Translations under genes and position numbers: made by a program | Origin: Terebella lapidaria | Lineage: Eukaryota; Annelida; Polychaeta; Terebellida; Terebellidae | NCBI GenBank assembly: GCA_949152475.1 | Contig: OX424566.1 | Span: 28,496,423 to 28,560,422 of the forward strand | Reading direction: 5' to 3' | DNA: 64,000 bases | Shown: positions 1 through 9,675 of the stretch, piece after piece | How positions within the stretch are numbered: position 1 is the first letter of the stretch | Layout: the number at the start of each line of letters is the position of its first letter | Notes under the pieces: model-generated | The model's input: only the letters and a program-made list of their open reading frames with translations | Database searches by the model: none | What the model was told of the DNA's origin: nothing

Positions 1-107
1 ATCCATTTACGTGCTTGAAGTGCCGATCTTCCCACCTTTCAGGTCATACATACCAATGCCAATCCTTATGCCGGCTTACATATTGGTCACCTCCTTACGC
101 ATCCTTA
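1..107. other. unassigned edge sequence
   Basis: This stretch has no gene. It contains degenerate versions of the CCTTAGGC / GGGTCACCTCC words that become a regular minisatellite just downstream, so it is probably the decayed edge of that array. Confidence 0.4.
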
Positions 108-440
108 TACGCATGGGTCACCTCCTGTCCTTAGGCCTCCTGAAGCATGGGTCACCTATCCACCTTAAGCCTCCTTAGGCATGGGTCACGTTCCCACCTT
201 AGGCCTGCTTAGGCATGGGTCACCTCCACACCTTAGACCTCCTTAGGCATGGGTCACCTCCCCTCCTTAGGCCTCCTTAGGCATGTGTCACCTCCCCACC
301 TTAGGCCTCCTTAGGCATGGGTCACCTCCACGCCTTAGGTCTCCTTAGGCATGGGTCACCTCCCCACCTTAGGCCTCCTTAGGCATGGGTCAACTCCAAT
401 ACTTAGGCCTCCTGGCATGGGTCAACTACCCTCCTTAGCA
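108..440. repeat. 34-bp minisatellite
   Basis: Tandem units contain GCATGGGTCACCTCC and CCTTAGGCCTCCTTAG. The word GCATGGGT (or GCATGTGT) recurs near positions 111, 144, 179, 213, 247, 281, 315, 349, 383 and 415, a spacing of 34 bp through the centre. About ten copies are present and they are partly degenerate at both ends. The short reading frames downstream (about 500-775) show no recognisable protein. Confidence 0.9.
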
Positions 441-1210
441 GCTATACACTTCCTTGGGCTGGGTCATTAGGGTCATTAGGGTCTAGGGTCATTAAATCTG
501 CTTGTCTTGGCATGTGTTGTATGTATATATTAATTTACGTGCACGAAATGTCGATCTTCCCACCTTGTTCCATGTCATACATGCCAATATCCCTCCTCAG
601 GCGGGCTTACATACCCCTTCCGAGGCTGGTTTACATACCCCACCTGCGGCTGGAATCCTGTACCCATTTTCCAAACATGCAGATTTTAATGATATTAATG
701 CACCCAAGTGCCTATGATCATCATTACCGCTTCTCTAGGTATGGAAAATATGTATATACTCACTCATGTGCATGAAAAGTGAATCGGTCAAGGGTAAATA
801 GATGTCTTTGTTCTAACAACATTTGCGTGTCAACCGAAGCTTTCGAGTGTGATTCAAATACTACCCCGGAACCGCATGTTCTCAAATTCGGAAATTTCAA
901 CTTTTTTCTTGCTGTAGATAATGAGAAATGCTGTTAATGAAAATTATTGACACCCAAATAATGCTTCTATGCTGAAATATATTTGAAACCCGCATATCAC
1001 AAAGGTATTTCATCACAATGCATGACATGCCCCGTTTCGTAAGACTTTTTGAGAGTTATCTCAGAAACTCAAAAAATGAAAACAAGTTTGAACCAGTAGC
1101 CATCTAAAACTATGCAAGAACAATAATATATGTCATATTTGTTGACAAATTTTACAATCTGAGAGAGTTATAACAATTTTCAGGAGAGGTCGCCTTTTAT
1201 GGGTACGATC
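441..1210. other. intergenic, no gene recognised
   Basis: Only short open frames without recognisable similarity are visible, plus a few imperfect repeats of CTTACATACCCC around 600-640. I see no RNA gene or promoter that I could support. Confidence 0.4.
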
Positions 1211-1212
1211 CT

Positions 1213-1276
<64 letters not shown>

Positions 1277-2480
1277 GTATTTGATAAAGCACCCACACTA
1301 GTAAAACAATTCTTAGGTGCTGTACATAAAAAAAGTTGTAAACAAGATAGAAATAAGTATAATATAAGAATAAAATGTTGACTAGATTACAGTCTAATGA
1401 CTAGATTACAATTAAGCACCAAATGCTGCCTGGAAGAGATGGGTTTTCAGAAGTCTTTTAAAACACGTTAGAGATTTAGAGTCCCTGATGTTGCTAGGTA
1501 GGCCATTCCAGAGTGTAGGTGCGGCAACACTAAATGATGAGGACCCATACGTCTTCAGCCGACTCTTTGGGAGATGGAGTGTTGTGGTACTTGATGATCG
1601 AAGGATCCTGTTTGGATGATGAACTGAAATCAGTTCAGTGATGTACTCAGGCACGAGTCCATGGAGAGCTTTAAAAACGATGATCAGGATCTTGTAGTGG
1701 ATTCGATGTTTAACTGGAAGCCAGTGAAGTTTGTGGAGTACCGGAGTGATATGGTCGTACTTGGAAGTGTTAGTTATCAGACGGGCCGCACTGTTTTGAA
1801 CATGTTGCAGACGACTTACTTCATAGTCAGATATCCCGTATAACAGTGAGTTGCCATAGTCGAGGCGTGATGTTATGAAGGCATGGACAACGGTAAGCAA
1901 AGCATCATGTGATAAGAACGGCTTGAGAGACCTAATATTTTTCATGTGGAAGTATGATGCCTTACAAACCGAAGTGATGTGGTCAGACATGCGGAAGCAT
2001 TGGTCGAAGACAACTCCCAGGTTTTTGACTTTGTCACTGGCTCTGACCTCACTATCTCCAACACTCAGTGTTGGCTGGTTGTTGAGAGCAACTTGGTGAG
2101 GAGTGGTCACATACAGCACATCCGTCTTGTCGTCGTTTAACTTTAGCCAATTGCAACACATCCACGAACGAAGTTCATCAATACAGCGTTCCAGAGTGCT
2201 TAAGGATGTGTCATACTGTTCACTGTTGCGCAAGTCCAGCGCCAGATACAGTTGCGTATCGTCAGCATAAAGGTGAAACTCTACACCATATTTTCGTGCA
2301 ATGCTGCCGATTGGACGAGTGTAGAGAGTGAAGATCCGAGGGCCCATCACAGAACCCTGTGGGACACCGAACAAAAGGTCGATGTTATTGGACATGGCAG
2401 TTCCGACCGAGACTTGCTGTGATCTGCCATTTAGGTAAGATCGGAACCAGGACAGGACGCTGCCGGTGAGGACAGGACGT
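1211..2480 (-). mobile_element. 5'-truncated non-LTR retrotransposon (CR1/L2-like) with (ATT)n tail
   Basis: On the minus strand a frame open from about 2477 to the stop at 1412 encodes the C-terminal half of a LINE reverse transcriptase. It begins with the pre-palm motif WFRSYLNGR, then GVPQGSVMGP and the catalytic box YADDTQLY. The usual C-terminal region of marine-invertebrate CR1/L2/Jockey-group elements follows (LQHVQNSAARLI, LHWLPVKHRI, PTLWNGLP). There is no endonuclease or N-terminal RT, so the copy is 5'-truncated at about 2480. About 135 nt of 3' UTR follows the stop and ends in a (TAA/ATT)n run at 1212-1276, which I read as the microsatellite tail of the retroposon. The RT-coding part has no frameshift over about 327 codons, so the insertion is not very old. 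Confidence 0.85.
1212..1276. repeat. (ATA)n microsatellite
   Basis: About 21 uninterrupted AAT/ATA triplets. It lies at the expected 3' end of the minus-strand LINE fragment, so it probably arose from that element's tail. Confidence 0.95.
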
Positions 2481-4880
2481 CAGTGATGTCAGTCATTCTT
2501 TCCTGTGACCTTGAAATTTAAACATGACGCATCATCGCCAATCTACGGACGTCATCGTCCAGAATGAGGCATCATCGCCAATTCAAGGACGTCATCGTCC
2601 CAAATGAGGCATCAGCCAATCTAATGACATCTTCGTCCAGAATGAGGTCCAGAATCATCGCCAATCTAGGGATATCATTCTCCAGGCTGTCGCATCATCG
2701 CTAATCTAAGGGCATCATCGCCAGTCAAATGACGTCATCGTGGCAATCTAAGAACATCATCGATATCTAAGATATCAGACAGTTTGTGCTCTGACCCTGA
2801 CAATAAGGTCAAAATCAAATTCAAGGTCATCAGAATATTCAGTGTATATCATTTTCTATATGTCCACAATTGGTTCCCAAGCTATGAAGTCAATAGAGAA
2901 GCAAGATATTAGCCATTTTGTCCTTGGAAATGAGGTCAAAGGTCGAATTCAAGGTCATGGCAATATTCAGCATATATCATGTTCTATATGTTCGCAATTG
3001 ATTCCTAAGTTGTAAAGGCGATAATAAGCGAGATATCAGTCATTTCTTCCTGTGACCTTGAAATTTAAACATGAGGCATCATTGCCAATCTAAAGACGAC
3101 ATCGTCCAGAATGAGGCATCATCGCCAATCTAAGGACGTTATCGTCCAGAATGAGGCATCAACGCCAATCTAGGGACATCATCGTCCAAAATGTGGCACC
3201 ATCGCTAATCTAAGGGCATCAGCACCAGTCTAATGACGTCATCGTCCAGAATGAGTCATCATTACAATCTAAGAACATCATCGTCAAGAATAAGGCATCC
3301 TCAATATAGGGACATCATCGTCCAAAATGAGGCATCATCGCCAATCAAGGGATATCATCGTCCAAAATGTGGCATCATTGCTAATCTAATGACATCATCG
3401 TCCAAAACATGAGGCATCATCGGCAATCTAAGACATCATCGTCCAAAATGAGACATCATCGCCAATCTAAGGATATGATCGTCCTGAAAGAGGCATCATC
3501 GCCAATCTAAGGACATCATCGTCCAAAATGAGGCATCATCGCCAAAGGACATCATCGTCCAACATGAGGCATCATCGCCAAAGGACATTATCGTCTAAAA
3601 TGAGGCATCATCGCCAAATTAAGGAACATCATCGTCCAATATGAGGCATCATTGCCAAAGGACATCATCGTCCAAAATGAGGCAGCATCGCCAAATTAAG
3701 GAACATCATCGTCCAACATGAGGCATCATCGCCAAAGGACATTATCGTCTAAAATGAGGCATCATCGCCAAATTAAGGAACATCATCGTCCAATATGAGA
3801 CATCATTGCCAAAGGACATCATCGTCCAAAATGAGGCAGCATCGCCAAATTAAGGAACATCATCGTCCAACATGAGGCATCATCGCTAATCGAAGGGCAT
3901 CATCGCCAGTCTAATGACGTCATCGTCCAGAATGAGTCCTCATTGCAACCTAAGAACATCATCGATATCTAAGATATCAGTCATTTTGTGCTCTGACCCT
4001 GAAAATAAGGTCAAGGTCAATTTCAAGGTCATCAGAATATTCAGTGTATATCATTTTCTATATGTCCACAATTGGTTCCCAAGCTATGAAGTCTATAGAG
4101 AAGCAAGATATTAGCCATTTTGTCCTTTGATCTTGAAAATGAGGTCAAAGGTCGAATTCAAGGTCATGGCGATATTCAGCATATATCATGTTCTATATGT
4201 TCGCAATTGATTCCTAAGATGTAAAGGCGATAATAAGCGAGATATCAGTCATTTCTTCCTGTGACCTTGAAATTTAAACATGAGGCATCTTCGCCAATCT
4301 AAAGACGTCGTCGTCCAGAATGAGGCATTATCGCCAATCTAAGGACGTCATCGTCCAGAATGAGGCATCATCGCCAACCTAATGACATCATCGTCCAGAA
4401 TGAGGCATCATCGCCAATCTAGGGACATCATCGTCCAAAATGTGGCATCATCGCTAATCCAAGGGCATCATCACCAGTCTAATGACGTCATCGTCCAGAA
4501 TGAGTTATCATTACAATCTAAGAAAATCATCGTCCAGAATAAGGCATATTCCTCAATATAGGGACATCATCGTCCAAAATGAGGCATCATCGCCAATCAA
4601 GGGACATCATCGTCCAAAATGTGGCTTCATTGCTAATTTAAGGACATCATCGTCCAAAACATGAGGCATCATCGTCCAGAATGAGACATCATCGCCAACC
4701 TAAGGACATCATCGTCCCGCAAGAGGCATCATCGCCAATCTAAGGACATCATCGCCCAAAATGAGGCATCATCGCCAAAGGACATCATCGTCCAACATGA
4801 GGCATCATCGCCAAAGGACATCATCGTCCAAAATGAGGCATCATCGCCAAAGGACATCATCGTCCAACATGAGACATATA
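2480..4880. repeat. complex satellite with about 1.2-kb higher-order period
   Basis: The basic unit is about 40 bp (ATGAGGCATCATCGCCAATC, then TAAGGACATCATCGTCCAAA) and is repeated dozens of times with many small changes. It is interrupted at two places by a block of about 300 bp that starts near ATATCTAAGATATCAG (2763 and 3964) and carries TCAAGGTCATCAGAATATTC. The two blocks are 1201 bp apart, giving a higher-order unit. A shortened unit (ATCGCCAAAGGACATC) has expanded further at about 3540-3880 and 4760-4870. Short open frames here are products of the repeat and not genes. Confidence 0.9.
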
Positions 4881-5319
4881 TATATATAGGAAATTATATA
4901 TGCCCAATATTCTTGTGAGCTTGAATTTTACCTTTGACCTCAATAAACTGAAACCGTTACAAAAGCAAAGTATATCTTTGACAGTACTAGTCAGTTCCAT
5001 TCTAGTTTCATATCATTGTATATTAAGCCCTAACACGATCGACTTACGTAGAGCAAGTTTCAGGCGTGAATGATGTGCAATTATTCTCATGACTTCATGA
5101 CATTGCCTTCAGCTTACATATAACTGTCTTTGGTCCGGTAAGCGCAGAGCCCTATGGCTCTATTTTTTGTGATTTCGTGATTACATTTGGGCCTCCTTAG
5201 CACCTTCACCCCTGGATACGCCCCTACACTTCGATGGGACCACCCCACGTTATGTACAATATGTTCAGTGCCTTTCCATCTCCCAAAAACCAACACGAAA
5301 CAACCGATATCATATCGCT
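4881..5319. other. intergenic / 3' flank of the GT31-like gene
   Basis: No gene is seen. About 4905-4945 resembles the GACCTTTGACCTCAA repeat family seen in the large intron near 24-25 kb. The rest is unique sequence downstream of the minus-strand gene. Confidence 0.4.
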
Positions 5320-5325
5320 TTTATT
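5320..5325 (-). promoter_or_regulatory. possible poly(A) signal of the GT31-like gene
   Basis: TTTATT on the plus strand reads AATAAA on the minus strand, about 70 nt beyond the stop codon of the galactosyltransferase-like gene. The position is typical for a metazoan polyadenylation signal, but a hexamer alone is weak evidence. Confidence 0.45.
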
Positions 5326-5392
5326 TCGAATCGAACTGACACACAAATACAAAGATATACAACAGGATATAATACAGCGAAACAATAATTAT

Positions 5393-6709
5393 TCACAAGT
5401 GACAGCGCCCAGAGGAGAGAGCCTCTGTCACTTTTTTGTAGAACCTGTGGTGCTCACTAGGGCTTACATTGAAGATAAAGAAAGACTTGGCATAGTGACA
5501 TTCCACGTCCGACTTGAGAATGCGCATCATGACAAACTGCTCTGAGTTTTTGGGCGTTATGCCGGCTTTGGCGGCAAGCAGACCAATGTAGGCGTCCTCT
5601 ACGGCTACCGGAGTCACGCCAGACTTGACCTCATGCAGGCGCCTGAAGGACTGGAGCGAGAAAAAGTACTCGGGCGCTTCGATCAGATCAGGGAAATATT
5701 TGTCTGGAAAGTCGTCCTCATCGACGTAGCCAAAGTCCTCGGGGTCGCGGATCGGAATGTCCTTGCGCAGAAGTTTGCCCATGTAGACTTCGGGGAGAGC
5801 CAGGTCAGTCTTGGGTAGCGTATTTTGGATCCAGTGAAGGATGGCTGGAATGTTGTGGAAGATCTTCTCCTTGGTTTTGAGGATGTAATGCGGCCGACAG
5901 GTGTCCGTGAGGACATTAACTATCCAGTCCATTGCCAACATGAACTTACGAGTGCCCTCATGGGGACTATCCACAAAGTCCCCTTGTAGGATGTCTTTGT
6001 TCTTCAGCGCCTCCTGTGTGATGTTAGCATTGTAGTTGAAGTGGGGAACACCCGTCACGAACATCGTGGCCCAGAGTTTGCCGCGCTGCTTGATGTCCCC
6101 AGCCGACTGTCGGCCCCACGTGTTACGAATTGCATTCCTCTCCATGGCTTCCACTACCGGGCTCTCGTGGACAATCAACAAGAGGATCTCCCCTTGACAA
6201 AGCAAGGTCTCGTCCGGCTGTTTTAGGACTGGCACGGGGTAATCCTTTGGTCTCGGGGGACCGTAGATGTCCTTCATACGGTTCTCCACCACGTGCTTGG
6301 GGACCTGGTGAGCGTTCGGGTCAAATTCAGGCATTTCCAGTGGATCTTTTCCCGCCTTATTCTTTTCTACGACCCGCTGGAACTCCTCGTGCTGGGGGTC
6401 TGGATCGGGAGCGAGTGGGAACATTTTCTGCACGTGGAAGCGAGGGTTGACCTCCGGCACGTCGTCCCATTTGGTATCGACTTGACCTCCGGTATGACGT
6501 TCCTTCTGGTCTGTGCCTTGGAAAGCATGCGTCATGACGTACACGATAGTTGCTATGACGACGATCCAGCCAAGGAAAGTGGGTCGCCCACTGCGCCGAG
6601 AGTAGACCACCCCGATCACCTCGCGGACCACCGCCACTGGCAGGGAACTCCTACCTCCCTTCGCGTCGTCATCCTTTTTGTAATCCGAACTCTGCAGTAA
6701 CTTCCTCAT
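5393..6709 (-). CDS. GT31 beta-1,3-galactosyltransferase-like protein, probable pseudoenzyme
   Basis: A single uninterrupted frame of 438 codons. It has a basic cytoplasmic N-terminus, one membrane segment (about residues 45-63, FLGWIVVIATIVYVM), a stem region, and a lumenal domain of the Galactosyl_T (GT31) fold, which is the topology of a Golgi type II glycosyltransferase. Family landmarks visible are RNAIRNTWG (about 190), the acidic block GDFVDSPHEGTRKFMLAMDW (about 240-260), YILK (about 275), and VEDAYIGLLAAKAGI near 370, which matches the family ED-x-Y-x-G motif. After YILK the family normally has DDD, the DxD site that holds Mn2+ and UDP-sugar. Here it reads TKE (YILKTKEKIF). NIT and NVS are possible N-glycosylation sites. 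Members are usually 300-420 residues, so length is normal. The fold assignment is firm, but activity is doubtful. The gene lies divergently from the lipocalin gene, 1.66 kb between start codons. Confidence 0.85.
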   Translation of the reverse strand: MRKLLQSSDYKKDDDAKGGRSSLPVAVVREVIGVVYSRRSGRPTFLGWIVVIATIVYVMTHAFQGTDQKERHTGGQVDTKWDDVPEVNPRFHVQKMFPLAPDPDPQHEEFQRVVEKNKAGKDPLEMPEFDPNAHQVPKHVVENRMKDIYGPPRPKDYPVPVLKQPDETLLCQGEILLLIVHESPVVEAMERNAIRNTWGRQSAGDIKQRGKLWATMFVTGVPHFNYNANITQEALKNKDILQGDFVDSPHEGTRKFMLAMDWIVNVLTDTCRPHYILKTKEKIFHNIPAILHWIQNTLPKTDLALPEVYMGKLLRKDIPIRDPEDFGYVDEDDFPDKYFPDLIEAPEYFFSLQSFRRLHEVKSGVTPVAVEDAYIGLLAAKAGITPKNSEQFVMMRILKSDVECHYAKSFFIFNVSPSEHHRFYKKVTEALSSGRCHL

Positions 6710-8371
6710 GTTTTATACAAGATATTTCAAGTTTTTAAAAGTATTTGGATTTCAAAATATGTGTGTTTTAGGAGTATGTGCCTTTAGAAATATTTGCAAA
6801 TACTAGGCATTGTTTATTCCATTAGAAATCCATGTTTAGCATCATCTACGTATTAGATCCAGCTCATACTCTAACATCCACGTGTCAGGGGGTGATGTGG
6901 CTATAGCATAACATCTGGCATGGAGTCTTGTCTCAATGATTTCAGTCTTGACTTCTCTTCATTATAACATCCACCCCCGCCCCCCTCATCACAAAATGTG
7001 CTCCACCTAGATTCAGTAACTTACCCATTGCAATAGATCAGCTCCCCCCCCGCCTCCTACAACTTACAGACATCTTCATTCCCATTGTAAGAATGCGAAC
7101 GTGCCCAAGTCGTCCACACGCATGGCTAAAATCACTAATCAATTATACCGCTCCTCGCCAGGTCTACACCTGACAGTGCCCATCTAATGAAGTCCATACG
7201 TTTATAATGTGCGAAGAATCAATAATGCTTCTGTTGTGGTAACTGGACATCTGGTCGCATAAAACATCCGAGTTTTCACTTTGCTACATGTATGGCTTAT
7301 GTATGCTCATTCTGGGATTAATATTCAGTAATTACATAAGATGTGTACGTTTTATACACCATAAATACAATACTTTTCCTGCAAAACCATTAAATCATTT
7401 ACAAAATAATAAGGATTCTAAAAGAAATCCAGTAATTAACAGAAGTCACTACAACATTCCTTCCATGCACATATACTTTTGTGTGCTCCATGAATTACAA
7501 GTGAACTCGCACTGACGGGTTCCCAATGTGGCATCACTTACGGCCAGACGATTGCTTTTGAGACTTTCGCTGTGTATTGTCATTGTCGTGAGAGACAGTT
7601 TGTGTCTTTCCATATTGTGTTTGGAAGAGAAATATCTACTGCTGATCAACAATTCATCATAGTTGAATCTAGAAATCTACTCACTAATGTTTGGACAAAG
7701 TAAGAAAACATTGAGCCTTGACAATGGTTAATATTTGACATTCGGGACATTGTTCAAGGTTGTGTGATTTCACCTACGCTAATTACATGTATATTGAAAA
7801 TCTATACTGGGTGTAATGTACGGTATCCAAACAATAGATCCATCGATATAGAATATGTGTAACAAATGGTATGTTATCTCTGCGTGGTATGATATTGTGA
7901 CCATCCAATGATTCTGAAGTGGACAATCAACTATATCAATGGAACTCATAAACCTGCAAGGACTATATGCTATGAATAACGAGTATGTCTGTTGTTTGTC
8001 AATATAATTTAAATAATTAGGTCGAGGAATAATTACATTATTTCTTTGAGTTCCCCTCAAAGGTCAACGTTGTCTACAATTTGGTTATATAGGAGAGTGT
8101 AAAATAGATGTATCGACGGGTTGCCATATATATGACTATTATCCATCCCATCTATTACGTTGAGATAAAGATGACAAAGTCTTCACAATCGAAAGATAGT
8201 TCGGTTGAGTGTACATCTGAAAGTATTTTAGCTAGACTAGTGCGGAACAGATCATAAAAAATATTGCAGATGACAGACATATAATATGCTACTTTTGAAT
8301 ATCAGCGAATTATTGGTCAGTTGAAAACGTGATTGAAGTGAGTAAAAATTGTCACCAAAGCCGGTCCAGAG
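6710..8371. other. divergent intergenic region
   Basis: This stretch lies between the start codons of the minus-strand GT31-like gene and the plus-strand lipocalin gene, so both promoters and 5' UTRs should lie here. I see no clear TATA box or CpG-rich stretch that I would commit to, and no coding exon. Short frames on both strands show no recognisable protein. Confidence 0.5.
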
Positions 8372-9675
8372 ATGGGCCCTGTGAGCAAGTGGACGGGACT
8401 ACTCATTCTCACGGCCATCTCGTTCACTTCGGTCAGTGGGCGGCCTCGACTCGAGAAAAGCTGCCCCGTCAGTGATATACCTCTTCAGGAAAATTTTGAT
8501 CTGAACCGGGTGAGATATCAAACTCATACAATTACTGATATTACAAGTAATACAAATGTGGTTATGCGTTATGAAATCAATAATAATTATCAAAATTAAC
8601 CAGCATTAAATTTTGAAGGTCATTATTTGAAAAAAAATTAAAGCGGCACTCTCATAAAAAATGTTTTGTTTGCTTGAATGCGAGTGTAGGCCTATGGATA
8701 TATTTTTATGTGTACATGTATACTTTTTATGTGTATAAGTTGCAAAAATAGTACTTCTATGACTTATTTTGATTATCTCAAGAGAATTTGATTCCTTGAT
8801 CGTTATTTGCTTTGATGAAAGAGAAAACATTAAAATATTCGTTGATCGACAACTCCCAAGTTCCGTTCTGCAGTTTGCCGGGATTTGGTATGATATCGCC
8901 TATGTGGACGCAAGACGTCAAACGTCTAATTTGACGTCAGTCGTCAGTGCGTATGACGTCACTGACGGCGAGCTGATACACATTGAACGGGGCGGATACA
9001 GGTACATGTAATTGTAACAATATATGCCATAGATTAGACAATAAATTATGCGCTGGCATGACAACGGTTATAATTTTAATTCTGTAGGTATATTATAGTT
9101 TGAAACATCGATGTTTCCAGGAATGACCGATGCATTCCGCCCCAGACTACTACTGGTTGGCTGGACAGAGGGGCAAAAATACTCGTGGACACCATGGGCT
9201 TGAATGGAACAATAGAAAGAGGTAATTAATAGGCGCGTTTTTCAACCTGACCAAGTCTAGGCATTCTTTTGGTCAAGATGGTGGGTATATCTGGTATGTA
9301 ATGTGGCCAACAACTACATTGTTTAGGCCTAGGCCTAAGCCTACTAGGCCCAAGCCTACTAGGCCCTACCTTAATTGATCAATAGCCGGTAACACACAAA
9401 AAACAATTTTGAGCTAAATTAAAATAATTTAAATAGATCTATGCATTATATTCCAGTTTCCGTGATGGTTGTCTCCACGGACTACAGCCAGTACGCGCTT
9501 CTGTTCGCGTGTACTCACGTCGACAGCGACGGGCAGTGTCGTACAGGGGATGAGATTGTACACGTCATCAGCAGAACGCGTCACGTGACTAGTGACGTCA
9601 TGTACCACGTGGACTATCTCCTGATGGACAGGCTGTGTTTGCTGCCAGAAGATTTGAAATATATTACGCAAGATA
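8372..9675 (+). CDS. lipocalin domain 1 with signal peptide
   Basis: Exons are 8372-8509 (signal peptide and exon A, KSCPVSDIPLQENFDLNR), 8874-9001 (exon B, FAGIWYDIAYVDARR), 9121-9221 (exon C, RCIPP) and 9457-9675 (exon D, VVSTDYSQYALLFACTHV, SDGQC, VISRTR, RLCLLPEDL). The signal peptide is about 23 residues and shares its exon with the first Cys of the domain, so exon 1 equals an ordinary exon A whose upstream half was replaced by a secretion signal. The TDY motif and five cysteines are present here. The sixth Cys lies in the next mini-exon. The C-D intron holds a short GGCCTA/AGGCC palindromic run near 9325-9365. Confidence 0.88.

Noticed and set aside
108..440. Regular short repeats that might be taken for a CRISPR array
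   Set aside because: Units are contiguous with no unique spacers, and the setting is a eukaryotic genome. It is a 34-bp minisatellite.
1199..1381. Open frame with a long isoleucine run
   Set aside because: This is the (ATA)n microsatellite read in one frame, not a gene.
9315..9370. Short GGCCTA/AGGCC palindromic run
   Set aside because: Too short and degenerate to name as an element. Probably a simple-sequence drift within the domain 1 C-D intron.
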